A DNA stretch of 64,000 bases from Sanguinoderma infundibulare. Taxonomy: Eukaryota; Basidiomycota; Agaricomycetes; Polyporales; Polyporaceae. The notes under the pieces were generated by a model. The model ran no database searches. It was not told the origin of the DNA and was given only the letters and a program-made list of their open reading frames with translations. Position 1 is the first letter of the stretch; every line of letters begins with the position of its first letter. Below are positions 44,275 through 56,048 of this stretch, piece after piece. The position numbers were made by a program, and so were the translations under genes. The stretch is taken from NCBI GenBank assembly GCA_032821775.1, contig JAVLRN010000009.1:2232001-2296000 (forward strand), written 5' to 3'.

Positions 44275-46637
44275 CTATAAACAGCGTTCTTCATGGATAA
44301 TATCAGAGAGTCGTCGAATGAAAACACTCCCATCGAACGCCCCAGACGACAGCGTCCTCCCATCCAGCGAGAAGGCGACTTTGGTAATCTCTCCACCATG
44401 CTCGCGGAACGTCTCCACGCACGAGCCGTCTCTAGTCTTCCACAGCCTCACAGTTTTGTCGTCCGACCCCGATGCGATGTACACTCCGCACGGAGAGAAG
44501 CACGCAGCCCCAACCTGGTCGCTATGCCCATTGAGTGACAGGAGCATCGCCCCGGTATTCGCACCCCAGATCTTCACCGTCTTGTCAAACGATGAAGACA
44601 AGATCAACGCGCCGTCTGGCGAAAACGTCGCATCGTTTATCCATGCCCTATTATGTCCCCACAACACGAGCAGCTCCTCTCCTGTGTCCACATCCCAGAT
44701 CTGCACTGTGTAGTCCGAAGACACCGTTGCGAGGACCGTGCTCCCAGGGTGGAAAGCGACAGCGGCGGGGTAATGTGGACGACCTGGAAGGACTGTGTGC
44801 GCCGTGCCCGATGGAACATCCCAGACGCAGTACTGATCCTCCATCGCTGATGAGGCAATCCAGCGCCCGTCCGGGGAGAAGCAGAAGGAGCAGATGGAAC
44901 ACCCTCTGAATGCTAGGAGGTGGACCTGCTGGGACGTGCGGAGATCCCACAGGCACACAGCCGTGTGACCTCCGGAATAGGATGTGGGAGGATCAGAGGT
45001 GTTGTCGCATAGGAAGGCAATCATGGTCCCATCGGGGGACCATTGACACGTCCAATAGCCCTTGAGTGTTGCGACTTCGAAGCCACCCCGGGTGATATCC
45101 CAAATCGCGACCGAGCTCCCCCTATCCTTGCCTGCAGATACGAGATACTGACTGTCTGGGGAGAAGGACAGTGACCCCACACCTCCTACATGAGCAATCC
45201 ATTCATGGGCGATCTGGCCGTCCGAGTCCCAGAGGATGATGGTGGAGTCGATGGACCCGGTTGCGATCCACTTGCTGTCCGGAGAAATAGCAAGAGATGT
45301 CACCCAGCCGTCGTGGCCATTAGAAGTTGCTACACATCGACACATGATTAGTCGCATTGTCGCATTATAACCGTGTCTCTGGGACGCACACAGTCGCCAC
45401 CGCGATTCAACTACAAGCGTGTTCCGTTCGTGCGTCGTGGGGAAGTACTTCCCGAACTCTCGAGTCCAGAAATGCGTTCTGCGAGGATGGAGTGCATTGT
45501 CGATGGAGATGTTTATTCGAGGTTGAGGGAAACGGTGCAGTTCTTGATCCAACTCTGAGCATTCGAGTGGCAGATCCCTCTCTTCTCCGCGCAAGTTTCG
45601 CATCACAGAATGAATGGACTCTGAAAGGGTTACTGTAACCTCATTCGGGTTTGGGGGTTGGAGACTCTTCAAAAACTCGACAACCAGCTCAATGCGTTTG
45701 GTCTCGAACGGCGACCTGAAGGTCAGCGAGTGCAGTCGAGCCCAGTTCGCTGATTGTGGGGGCAGAAATAAAGACTCTTCTTCCTCACCTGAACATGAAA
45801 AATGGAGGATATGAATGGTGAAGCATAGCGAACCGTAAGATACTGGTGAACTCACCGAGGATCACGGTTAGAGTCTCCACCGTGGGTTTAGCCAACTCCA
45901 ACAGAAACTTGATTATGGTAACATTGACAAATTTATCCATCTGAAATGAGAATGCACAGGTCAGCTATTGTCCGGGATACGTGCCGGGTCACGTCGGTCC
46001 TCACTTCGAGTGTCCTTAGCTGTAATCGTCTACATGACTGTGGCCCAGGTGCAGTCAGATGTGGGCCGGCGTGATTCTCGATATTCAGTGCGTAGCAGAC
46101 GAGTTCTTCGACGTTCGGAAACGCAGAGAGTAGCCGGAAAAAGTCCATCTCTGTCGCAAATCTAATCTCGTAGAATCGTAGCCTCTGAATGCGTGTTCCA
46201 GATGCACGACAGAACGTGAGACTAGTCTTGTGTGGCAGAAGGACAACGGAGCGGCGGGATCGAGCAGTGAATTCGATTCCGGTGAGATTGGGGAGGTGTT
46301 TAAGGGGGAGGGAAGGCACCAAGTCGGTCGGATTTATGGACATCGACCGAACGAAGGGGGCGAGGTGGGGTTTGGCGCGAAGGAGATCGCAAAGGCCGAA
46401 GATCTGATCGGTGTCGTGGACTTGCAGGTGTGCAACCAGGAGATAAAGACTGCGAGGACGAAGTTGGCGACATGTGAGGGAAAAGTTGTATAGGGCCCGG
46501 CGACCAGAGTAATTGTCATTTGGACAGTGGCCGATGACCCTCTCGATGACTTCCCAAGGGAGCGCGGGAGGAATAGGGAGTTGAGTGCTGGAGACTGGGG
46601 AAGCGGGTGCAGAGGGTGAGGAGGGCGAGGAGTCCAT
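44275..46637 (-). CDS. F-box/WD40 protein, copy C
   Basis: Intact gene with the same four exons as copy B, about 710 residues. The F-box reads LPWEVIERVIGHC followed by a small insertion (PNDNYSGRRAL). Exon 2 is MDKFVNVTIIKFLLELAKP, exon 3 starts GEEEESLFLPPQSANW, and the third intron near 45329-45398 joins GL-type sequence to STSNGHDGWVTSL. WD repeats include TIILWDSD, VAIWDI, AVCLWDL, TVQIWDV, TVKIWGA and TVRLWKT; the end is FIRRLSDIIHEERCL. Differences from B concentrate in WD blades 4-6, which face likely substrates; this may reflect diversification, but selection was not measured. Confidence 0.85.
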
Positions 46638-46943
46638 GGTCGTTCAAGGACAGATGGGGTGTGGCCGGTGAGATATGGGCAGGACAGGGCTCGGTCGCAC
46701 TATCCCCGAAAGCTTGGAGTCTTCCGGCGGCTCGTAGAAGCTCCAGCTCGTCCACACGTCGTTTCGGCGTTCAATATACCCTGCGCCCTCGTCGAGAGAA
46801 TTAAACCTTAGTTCGATGAACCTGTAGACGCTTCAATGGATCGTCAATGCCGATATATGCTGGGTGGGTTCAAATTTACGCCAGATGACATAGGCCCGCA
46901 CCAACCAGTTTGAACGTCGGCAGAGGGAACGATTTACGCAGCT

Positions 46944-47198
46944 TTGGTGCCGCGCTGGTTACGCACCGCAATCTACCACAACTCGACGACGCAGAAGCTG
47001 CACACACTCCGACACGACACAGCCAACGAGGCATCACGTACAAGGTTCACCTGTACAGTCAAGTTGCGGTATCAGTATAATCTCGCGGTGTGCGCCAGGA
47101 TCGATAGTTGTAAGCGTACTTGTATTAGGATTACGTCGGTCAGTGTCACATCTAATTCCGAACGCCGGCGGTTAGTCGTGTGCAGGGGCGGAATATAA
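46944..47198 (+). pseudogene. fragment X relic, block C
   Basis: An 84-codon frame with WLRTAIYHNSTTQKLHTL and DTANEASRTRF, homologous to the block A fragment. The following sequence (YNLAVCARIDSC) is shared with B but not with A. No start codon context or continuation was found. Confidence 0.45.
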
Positions 47199-47389
47199 CA
47201 CGACGGAGGTAGAAAGGGTAAGACTTAAGCATTGTACAATATGATAAGCGGTGGGTGCATCTGAAAGGCAAAGTTCATTACGGGGACGGTCGGGGAGTGA
47301 GACATGTAGGAGAGGAATTGGAGGATCGTTTGTCGTGTGAGTACTCATACATAAGGAGGCCGGAACTGATTCGCAGTGGTTGCTGAGAA

Positions 47390-48272
47390 AACGATGCAGC
47401 GATTATTCGGCGTGCGGTGCTCTCCCAGAGCACTATGAAACAAAGTAATGTTTGGAAGAGTGTCTAGGTCTCCCACTCGAACGGCACGTTGCCGTCGACA
47501 GGGCTCGGGCAGTCGATCTACATCTCGTTTTGCGCGCGCTTCAGCAGCGTAGCCGTGCCGACCGGGAACACGTCCTCGTCCTCGACGACGCACATCGGCG
47601 ACGTACCCCCCACGCTGAACGGCGACGCGGCCAGTTCGTAGTTGTCCAACGTCTGTGCGCGCCGGCCGAGCGGCTGGCGCGGGATTCCGCTCGTCGTGGG
47701 TGTTGAAGGGCTCCCGACAACGGTCGAGAAAAGGGAGCCAGGAGACGAGTTGGTCAGCGTGGGGACCGGGGGCACTGCGGGGAGGGGCGCGGTAGGAGGG
47801 GGCAGAGCAGGGATGGCGGGCACGAAGCGGCGCAGTCCTCGGCGAGAGCTGAGTGAAGGGACAAGGAGACATACACCATACACATTGCGCGCGTGCGGAC
47901 CATGTGCGTGAAAAGGGAAGTAAACCGATCAGCATGGTCATGCATGGACGGAACGGCGAGAGGAACTCACCGAAGAGCGGTCTCGTGGCTGTCACTGTGG
48001 AGCCTCCGAAGACTACCTGTCGGCTTCGCACCAGCAGGAGCGTTTTCCAGGATAGCCATCGAGGCTCCGGATGCGATAGACAGAACGCTTGCATCGCTCC
48101 CCGAGCGCGCCCGCAAGCTGCGTTGTAAAGAAGCATCTACGGCGCGGGTTGGTGTATACGACTTCAAGGGATTGATTAGGGACGCGAAGCCTGCGAGGAA
48201 GAAACAGCGGTGCGGGAGGCGCGAGAGAGAGTCGTCCGCACAGTGAATGAATATCGGTGGCAGTACTTGCAA
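47390..48272 (-). pseudogene. Ser/Pro-rich protein tail, block C
   Basis: Paralogue of the block B tail. The exon with SLRARSGSDASVLSIASG is followed by a GTGAGT intron, then GLRRFVPAIPALPPP, VGSPSTPTTSGIPRQPLG, TLDNYELAASPFSVGG and CVVEDEDVFPVGTATLLKRA. An in-frame TAG (about 47518) truncates it before the conserved end DCPSPVDGNVPFEWET. In this copy the second exon is otherwise in one frame, unlike B, so the two copies are broken at different places. Confidence 0.5.
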
Positions 48273-48676
48273 TTCCTACGCCGCGTTCGCTTGTGTCCAC
48301 CATGGGTTACGTTGTCTCTTAGGACGGCGGCATGGACACGGCGTCGCAAAGCACGTCCAGAAGGTGCGATGTCTGGATAGCGAGGGAATTTCCACGACGA
48401 CATGAACGGCAGGGAGTACGCATGGATTGGGTTACAGGTGGCACCGCTCGCTGTACGGTTGTACGTCCCGAGAAGAAAGTACAACAACGTAAGTCACCAA
48501 TTGAGTGAATGCGCGTGGACCAAGTCTACAAGAGACTTATCATACAGCACGGTAAAGCCCGAAACGAGTCAAGCGCCCACGCAACTCACAACGCAACCAC
48601 TACTTTCCAGTCCCCCCTCTCCTCTCCTCTCCTCGCTGTTGCTCCTTCGACCATCTATCGCAAGTCCGCATGCACG
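48261..48676. other. promoter region of WBP4-like gene
   Basis: Begins at the right border of block C. Contains a CT-rich run (CCCCTCTCCTCTCCTCTCC) just upstream of ATG 48677, typical of fungal core promoters. No gene seen. Confidence 0.45.
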
Positions 48677-49944
48677 ATGTCCGAATACTGGGTCTCGCAC
48701 AAGAAGTACCTCTGCAAGTATTGTAACATCTACATCGCCGACGACGCGCCCTCGCGCCGGCAGCACGAGACCGGCCTCCGGCACAAGGGCAACGTCGAGC
48801 GGTTCGTCCGCGGGCTGTACAAGACCGGCGAGAAGCGCAAGCAAGACCTCGACGAGGAGAAACGCGAGATCGCGCGCATCGAGAAGGTGCGTTTCTGTCT
48901 GCGTCTGCTCGTCCGTCCGTCCATCCCTTTCAGGTACAAATTCCTTGTCCCAAACCCAGCCCTCTCTCTGCTTGTTCGATTTCTGCGAGTCCAGCACGCA
49001 TATGCTGACCGGAACCTCCTCACCAGGCAGCCAACGCGGCGTACGCCCAAGACGTCAGCGCCGGCCGCTCCGACAGCACCAGCAGCTCCCGCGCCGGCTC
49101 CTCCACGCCCGCCGTCGGTGCCGGTGTCGGCGCGGGAGAGAGGAAGACAGCAGCGCCGAAACCGACCGACGCCTTCGCGAACTACTCGACGGCGGAGTCA
49201 TTGGGATACACCGACCCGGATGCGGAGCGCGCCAAAGCGGAGGCGGAGCGGCGCCGTACGGAGGGCGTCGCGGGCGAGTGGGAGATCGTCTCCTCCCCGC
49301 TCCCACCTGGAGCAGAGGCTGCGGTGCAGGCGAAGAGCGAAGAGGGTGCAGGTGTAGGTGGGGGTGGGGGTGAGGGCGCAGGGGCAGAGGGTGTGCGGGC
49401 GGGTGAGAAGCGGCCGGCGGAGGTACCGCTGGACGACGAGGACAGCCGGGGGTGGAAGCTGCGGCGAAAGGTCGCGCATGTGGGGCTCGGCGAGCTGTAC
49501 GACCCCGGCGCGCTACCCATCAAGCTCAAGCCGAAGAAGACTGAGGACGCGGACACGGCTGGCATGAACGGGCTGGGGACGGGGGCAGGCCTCTCTATGG
49601 GTGGCGGCGAGATGCCGAAATGGTCTGCGCGCGGGTGGAACAAGCCCGGAGAGTCGTTGAGCACGGCTACCAGCGCGGCGGATATGGCGGACGGGGAGGT
49701 CAAGACCCAGGAAGAAGATGGGGTGAAGACGGAGGAGGGAGAACCCTTGGGTAAGCTTGTCGAAGAGCCGTCACTCGATGGCTCGCCTGCCCCGGCGGTC
49801 AAATCACAGACCAAAATGGAGGGGATCAAGGCTGAGCCGCTAGAGACTGCCTCGGTGCTTGCTCCATCGGCGTCAGGAGGGAGTCTGTTCAAGAAGCGGA
49901 AGGCACCCGTAGGTGGAGGGAGCAGAGGTGGAAGGCGGATATGA
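48677..49944 (+). CDS. WW-domain-binding protein 4 (FBP21)-like U1-type zinc finger splicing factor
   Basis: Two exons, about 375 residues. The N-terminal matrin/U1-C-type zinc finger reads SHKKYLCKYCNIYI...RRQHETGLRHKGN, with CxxC and HxxxxxH ligands, directly at the start as in WBP4. A helix EKREIARIEK ends the exon; intron 48888-49026 joins it to AANAAYAQD. The remainder has the NYSTAESLGYTDPD stretch, GEWEIVSS and an LDDEDSRGWKLRRKV region followed by LYDPGALPIKLK, and ends FKKRKAP...GGRRI. The human protein also has two WW domains; none is visible here, as usual in fungi. Role: pre-mRNA splicing in the nucleus (by family). Confidence 0.85.
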
Positions 49945-50218
49945 CCTTATGCTCGCGGGTACTAATAATTGACTTTGCTTCAGGACGAACGATGGACTAC
50001 CCATGACTGACGAGGTGTACTATAAGTTTCTGTATGTTACTTCTCGTACTGAGCTCGCGACGCGCAACGTCAGGCAGCCGTTGCTGCTCTTTGTTCGCTG
50101 TGGGCGTGATGAATATGGAAGGTTCACCTCACTATGCTAGCAGCTGGTCTGGCGCCTTCTGGCGCACGGAGGGATCGGGTGCGTAACCGTTTTCGTGGTA
50201 TTATGGAGCCTTGCGAAT

Positions 50219-50826
50219 ATGTACGAGGTGGCTGGGAGAGTGGCCATCCCGCTCACGGACGAGCGTTTCTGCGTTGGTCCAGATACAAGACTGCCCATGT
50301 GGTATGGCAGGAGATCACAGCTCGGACTGTGTACGCCGCTTTCTGTCTTTTTATTACGCTCTTGAACTAACCAATTATTTACTATAGACGAAAGCGCGGA
50401 AGCAGCGCTCGTCGCAACAGCCCGCAAGGAATTGGCTTATCTCGAGCAGTTCGGCGAACCACTCTTGCCGTTCCGCCGCGGGATGGTTACCAGCACCAGG
50501 AGCAGTCGCCGTCAGCCCACATTGACATCCAGAACTTGAAGCGCTATCTCCTCATCGCATCGTCCCTCGTCCCTAGGGACCCCACCCTCGGTCGTTTCTG
50601 CATCCGCTATCCAGACTTCCAGCAGAGCGCTCATGGGAGCAACGGAGAGGTGGGAGAGGGAGGAGGCGCACCGTGTCCGGTTGTGTTCGACGCTGAGGAC
50701 GCACGCGCGACGACGGAACTGAACGAAGCACAGAGCAAAGCGGACAAGGCTTTCGAGGTATGGCAGAACATGCTCAGCCTCGGGCCGGAGGGCTGGGTGC
50801 CCGCCCAGGCTATAAGGACGCCGTGA
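50219..50826 (+). CDS. hypothetical protein
   Basis: A two-exon model. ATG 50219 reads MYEVAGRVAIPLTDERFC. A GTGTAC donor near 50329 and TATAG acceptor at 50386 keep the frame open into RKRGSSARRNSP, and the longer second exon contains IDIQNLKRYLLIASSLVPRD and EAQSKADKAFEVWQNML before TGA. The composition looks coding, but I recognise no domain. The frame is open upstream to about 50142, and a further exon near 50000 (MTDEVYYKFL) may belong to it, so the 5' end is uncertain. Confidence 0.45.
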
Positions 50827-51145
50827 CACCCTGCAAGCAGATGAGAGAGGCGTTGGATCATGGTGCACCGGCCCTGGGACGACATAGACGACGGGAAATA
50901 AATGTAATGAATTCCGCTAGATATTGGGCGGTGTTGAACGTCGAATATTGAAACCTCTGAACACCGGTTTCCGTCGGATCTCGCATAGCCATGTAATAAT
51001 GGCTTTTAGAATGAGATGGTGCAATAAGACATTATAAGAACGTAGACAGCGCGTAGAATGAAAGTTACATCTAAAGTCCAGAGGTGCTCTAGCGGCGAGG
51101 CAAGGATGCAGGTCGAGGGGGCCAAGTCATGCAGTCAGAGTACGG
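50827..51145. other. convergent 3' spacer
   Basis: Between the hypothetical gene and the Tim17 stop codon. Nothing coding is seen. Confidence 0.45.
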
Positions 51146-51971
51146 TTACTGTTGTGGCTGCATGTTTTCGGGTACTGGGGAAAGGGAAGCGTCAGCGCGG
51201 TTGTTCTCACACTCAGAAGAACCGGAGGGCCTGGATTCGGGGATGCAGTGAAAAACAGAGGACTTACGTGGTGGTAGTTGAGGACGAGTTCCCTCGTTAA
51301 ATACCCGCGAGACAAGAACACCGACACCCTCAAAGACACTAAGCAAGACACCGCACATCACAGCTGATGTCAGAGCACCCTTGGGACCACCTGCGAACGT
51401 TGGTCAGTAACGCCGGCCGAAGGAACACAGTGATCGCATTGTTCGACTTGACGGAAGGGTTGCGAAGGGGAACGTGGGGTGGGAGAGCGAAGGGCAAAGA
51501 AGAGAACTCACTCCGCGCGGCAAGACATCCACCAGTCATGAACCCAGAGATGATTGCGTTCCACATGTCCTCCTTTTGTCGCCAGCCCTTGACGGCACAG
51601 TCAAACGTCGAGAACATGCCGCCCCAGACACCAAAGTTGCCACCGGTTACGGGTGCGCGAGCCTTGATGACAGAGAAGGCTCCAACCATACGATCACCCT
51701 ACGTGGCATGGTCAGTCGCGGCGGGGAGGAAGACAATACGGACGGGGACGCACTCTTGGTGAATTCCGGGCACCCTTGATACCGTGCCAGATGGTACCGC
51801 CAACGGCACCCATTGAGAAGGCGCTACCAAAGTCGGAGAGGATAACCCATGGGCTACGGAGATCGAAAGGAGGAGGTTGGAGTCGAAGAAAGATCAGTCT
51901 TGCAACAGAGGGCGGACAGAAGGTTGGAGATATGCTTGCCAGGGATCGCGAGTGTGATCGGCGTGGGCCAT
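51146..51971 (-). CDS. TIM17: mitochondrial import translocase subunit Tim17
   Basis: Core channel subunit of the TIM23 complex in the mitochondrial inner membrane, needed for presequence import. Four exons, about 155 residues. The start [20 protein letters not shown] matches the invariant N-terminus. The family spans follow: [21 protein letters not shown], the next exon with [30 protein letters not shown] and [17 protein letters not shown], then [17 protein letters not shown] and [11 protein letters not shown]. The end is [12 protein letters not shown]. The first intron is GC-AG (51854-51939). The start lies 275 bases from that of the divergent zinc-finger gene. Confidence 0.95.
51854..51939 (-). 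other. GC-AG intron in TIM17
   Basis: On the minus strand the exon ends GATCCCTG, the intron starts GCAAGC and ends CCGTAG, and the next exon starts CCCATGGG. The join creates the codons for DPCPWVI, the conserved Tim17 N-terminus. No GT donor nearby gives this frame. Confidence 0.85.
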
Positions 51972-52246
51972 GTCTGGTCGTCCTCGGCGTCGTCGAAAAG
52001 CGGGGGCAGAGGAGCTGTCCTACTACGGTCTGCGAGATCGCTTGTGCGGGCACCGTCACCGATCGGCGTCTGTCGCGGGCCCACTGACGCTCGGAGTCGA
52101 AACTTTTGCTTTAGGGCCGGCTGTGAGTCATGTGATTGAGAAGACGCGTCGCATGTGACTGGTTGACGCGGCGCGTTGAGAGCGCTATTTCCGACGCGTC
52201 GCTCTTCTCCCACAACGACCACCATCTCCTCTTCCGACCACCGACC
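51972..52246. promoter_or_regulatory. shared divergent promoter of TIM17 and zinc-finger gene
   Basis: 275 bases between the two start codons must serve both genes. No specific element was identified. Confidence 0.4.
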
Positions 52247-55221
52247 ATGAACACTCCTGCCTCCGCGCTTCGGCGCAGATCCCAAGTGTTCGTGGAGATT
52301 CCACCGTCTCCGCTGCTCCAGCACTCAGCAAAGTCTACTAATATGGTCGATCACGGCCTCCAGGGAAACACGCCCTTCAAGACGGTTGGTACCAACGTGG
52401 ACAATCAGCCTTCTCCCTCCACCGTCTCTACTTCTCTCAAGCGAAAGGCACCCGGCGTGCCGCACGACATGCCCAAGTCAAGTGATGACCTACAACCGCC
52501 GAAGGCCAAGAAGACGAAGATCGAAACCCCGTCCAAACCGGACGCCGCGGTAAAGAAAACTGCGAAGGCCGCTGGCGTAAACGCGTCCAACGATGTCGCT
52601 GTGCCCAAGTCTAAGCCTGCCGATGGGAGCCTGCGATGCCATCAGTGCGCGCGGCTATGCGATCCTTCTGGTAAGAGCAGATCCCTCCTGTCCCCAAGCG
52701 TGCCCTAACTTGAGCATATATGCAGGCCTTGCGGAATGTACCTTCAAGCGTCCATCTGGCCTGAGATGCATTCTCAGGTACTGCAAAGCCTGCCTTAAGA
52801 ACAGGTACCAGCTTGATATAGTCGCTGTCAAGAGCCGATCCCCAGAAGGGTGCCCTGAAGAGGAGACGGCGAGGCATGCGAGCGGTACCGATTACATCTT
52901 CCGGTAAGTGGGCTGTTCTTGCGTTCGCTGGATATATGCTTATTAGTCTCTGCAGGTGCCCTCGTTGCCGCGACGAATGCAACTGCAGGTATTGCCGCAA
53001 GGCTAAGGGCCTCCCAGCAACAGGGTTGGTAATCACTCCCCTCGCTGGAATCCGCATATTGAAATAGACTTATGTCCAGGGACCTCCACCTTCTGGCACG
53101 CAAAGCCGCCAAGCAGGAAGCTGTTGACGCAACTGCGCAAAATGTACACGACCACCTATGGCTCTCTTCAAATTCATATGCTGACTTCCCCACTAGGTGT
53201 CGGACGAGGCCGGGCCTTCGACTGCTGCCACGAAATCTGCCGTCGTTTCGGCGAAGACGGGCAAACTCGGCGTAAAGGCGAATGAAACCAAGTCGAAGAC
53301 GGAAGTGACCAAGTCCAAGCCCAAGGAGACCAAAGAGACAGTGAATCCGGCAATTGATAAGGCAAAGGCGAAGACAGCGGCGAAGCCTAAAGCTGGCCCA
53401 TCGAAATTGAAGCCTCACGTACTTATCCCGCCCTCCCCGTATAAGACGAAGGCGCCCATCGTAAAGAAACCTCGCGTAGTGAAGGAGAAACCCGCGCCCC
53501 CTCCCAGGCCTATCCCTAAACCTCTTTGGTCGTTGATTTTGACTCCCTTGACGTTTGATGGCGCCGTCGAACGAATGCACATCCGCGAGTTCCTCCTGCG
53601 TTTCGCGCATCTCGCCGACATTGCTCGCTCACATCTCGAGGAGCTTGAGGAGCTGGCGACTTCTGACCCGTATTTGGAGGCAGCCGAGGATGACGAAGAG
53701 TCCGAGGCTTCGCAACTGGTTGGATGGATCAGCGAGACCGCTCTCCGGGCCATCCTCATCGGGCTCCTGACTCTCCTTTCGCATGAAGCCATCCGAGTCG
53801 AACAGCAAGAGGAGGACCATCGGGACAACGATCGCAGCAACGACGGCCCCGCCTTCACGACCGCCATCCAGCAGATCAAGAACAGCGACGCACACCTCCA
53901 CAAGATGTGGGCCGCCCTCGACGCCCTGCGCGCGTCCTCTTCCCTAGACTTGCCCGACGCGCTCCCTCCGCCGGGGGGCATCCTCCAGCGAAGCACGCGC
54001 TCGTCGCGTGACAACACGTCCAACGCCGTCGTCTCCACCGCGCAACTCGTCCCCGTAGTCAGCGCGCTCGTCGAATCCGCGCTCCTCACCGAGGCCGTGC
54101 GCGAGGACTTCGAGCGCGGTGCTGGGCAGGAGAAGGACCTCGCCCGGGCTGCGCGCGAGCTCGCCGCGACGGAGAAGGCGCGCTACAAGGAAGAGCTCGC
54201 GTCCTACGCCAAAGCGAACAAGACGGGGATCCGTGCGAAGCAGCGAGCGGCCCGCGCGGCGCACGAGGCCGCGCTCGCTAGGGTTGAGTGTGCGCACGGG
54301 CTCGCGGCCGCGGAGTGCGTGCCCCGGTTTGGGCCGCTGGGGCGCGATGAGGAGGGGAGGGTGTACTATGCTGTTACGCCCGGCGTGGTGGAGCGCGAGG
54401 CGGCCGTGGAGCTGCTCGAGGGCGGGAAGGGCAAGGTGAGGTTTGGGAGGAGGAAAGGGGTTGTGGAGGACAGGGAGAAGATGAAGTATTGGTCGTGGTT
54501 CATTGCGGTTTGGGGACGCAAGCCCGAGGGCGCGCTGGTCGCGAAGCCAAGAGACGCAAGCCCCGACCACGTCGCCAAGGAAAAGGACGGAGAAGCCGCG
54601 GAGAAGGGGAAAGAGAGAGAGGTGGTAGCGGAGGACGAGGACGACAATGCCGAGCACTGGTGGGGATTCTGGGAGCCCGAGGAGGTCGAGAAGCTCGCGG
54701 ACTGGCTCGCGATGCGGCACGGCATCAACCTCGGGAAGAAGCGCGCTCCGAAGGACGAGGATGACGCTACGGTGCTCGACGTCGACATACCCGAGGATGG
54801 TGAGAAGAGACCCCGCGGACGGCAGTCGAACGCGAGCTCCCTTGCGAGTTCCGCACGCGCATCGTTGAACAACACCTCGGACTCGGAGGACGATGAGAAC
54901 GACGATGACGAAGATGCGGAGGACGACCGAGATGGGGACGACGACGTGGATGCGGATGGAGACGTCCAAATGCGCGTCGACGCGCACGGGGACCCCGTCC
55001 CGACGAAGCACGACTTGCGAAAGCTCGCGCGCGGCTTGAGGGAGTACTCGGATACCCTCGCATGGCGCATCAAGCGTGCGTCGAAGAGCGGGCAAGAGAA
55101 TGACGGTGGCGAGAACGCAGAAGCGGAGGAGAAGGAGAAGGGCAAAGGGAAGGGAAAGGCGGTGGCGATACCCGCCGAGGGCATCGCGCCTACGACCTTC
55201 TACGGGACGGGGAGGAAGTGA
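52247..55221 (+). CDS. 4CXXC_R1 zinc-finger protein
   Basis: Several exons, about 880 residues. The basic, Ser/Pro-rich N-terminus is followed by a zf-4CXXC_R1 domain spread over three short exons: RCHQCARLCD, then ILRYCKACLKNRYQLDI, then CPRCRDECNCRYCRKAKGLPATG. This is the zinc finger of the monoamine oxidase A repressor R1 / CDCA7 family. A Lys/Thr-rich linker leads to a DDT-like helix region (ERMHIREFLLRFAHLADIA) and, further on, WWGFWEPEEVEKLADWL. An Asp/Glu-rich run (SEDDENDDDEDAEDD) and a Lys/Gly tail end it. Relatives act on chromatin or transcription; that role is by family only. The last exon (53197 on) is one frame of about 674 codons. Confidence 0.88.
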
Positions 55222-55459
55222 TGCTGTTATATCCTATATGCGTCGTATGGCTGTGTCCTTAGACTGCTTCAAGGTTTGGCCTCGTATCGGTTACTGTGCG
55301 CTATAATATGCTACTCGTACATAGCTACTGACTTTGTTGATGGTACTTGACGTCGCCGCACAGTAGAGTTAGATTCTTATTCTTGAATCTGTAAAGTTTA
55401 CGTTCGCAAGATAGAACCACGAAGATGAAGATGTGTTTATATAAATATTAGAACGGCAG

Positions 55460-56048
55460 TCACACTTGACATTGTCGTGCAATCATGGACGCAAGCTCGT
55501 CCGCGTTCACGGGCCTCTCCACGCACTTCGACAGGCGCATGGCGAGCAGCGTTGCCAGTACGTGTTTGCACTACAGCGATGCATGGGGACTCAGTGGTAT
55601 TCATGCGAAGCTCGGGGAGGACACACCATGATTTGCGTCTCTGACAACAGGACAGAGTACGCGTAGGCGGGGCAGGTACAGTACGCCGTCGCCGTCGCTC
55701 CAGTCCGCAACCCGGGAAAGACGGCGTACGTCGCGGTCGAGCCGAGGACTTCGTACTGCGGACGTCCCCAAGGTGTCTTGTAAAGGATGACTGGACACCA
55801 CGGTGGTCAAGTGGCGGCGTGGCGGCGAGAGAGAAGGTTGGGAGGCTTACCGCTATCCCGATCAATCAGGTCGAGCGCGCTGAGGAGAAGGGTCTCGGGG
55901 ATGAAGAAGTGGAGCTTCCCCATGGATTCATCAACTGTCGGTGCATTAGTGGCTTGTTGCTACTAGTGATATGGAACTAACAGGTTTCGGGGCTGAGGCC
56001 GTCGAGGACTTGGCCGATGAGTGTGGTCACGACCTCAGAGGGTGCCAT
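55460..56048 (-). CDS. SWIM zinc finger protein, ZSWIM7/SWS1 type
   Basis: Four exons, about 142 residues. The core is a SWIM finger, CTCPAYAYSVLLSETQIM|CKHVL, with C-x-C and C-x-H ligands split by an intron. Before it come HFFIPETLLLSALDLIDRDSG and TPWGRPQYEVLGST, matching the ZSWIM7/Sws1 order. Family members pair with Rad51 paralogues to promote homologous recombination. ATG 56048 (MAPSEVVTTLIG) gives the length expected for the family; an upstream in-frame extension toward 56249 was judged non-coding or 5' leader. It is divergent from TRM11. Small size and four introns make it easy to miss. Confidence 0.85.

Larger units (their letters stand above)
42993..48260 (-). repeat. F-box/WD40 block, copy C (tandem with B)
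   Basis: Second member of the direct repeat, with the same four pieces in the same order and orientation as B. Sequence divergence from B is clearly greater than that between A and B: the F-box leader has SAPASPVSSTQLPIPP where A and B share SSPTSPVSSTRLPMPP. Confidence 0.85.

Noticed and set aside
37471..48260. A transposon as the cause of the tandem blocks
   Set aside because: No transposase, reverse transcriptase, terminal repeats or target-site duplications could be seen at the borders.
53944..55095. A 383-codon minus-strand frame inside the 4CXXC_R1 gene
   Set aside because: Leu/Arg-rich antisense shadow with no splice or motif support; the plus-strand frame is the coding one.
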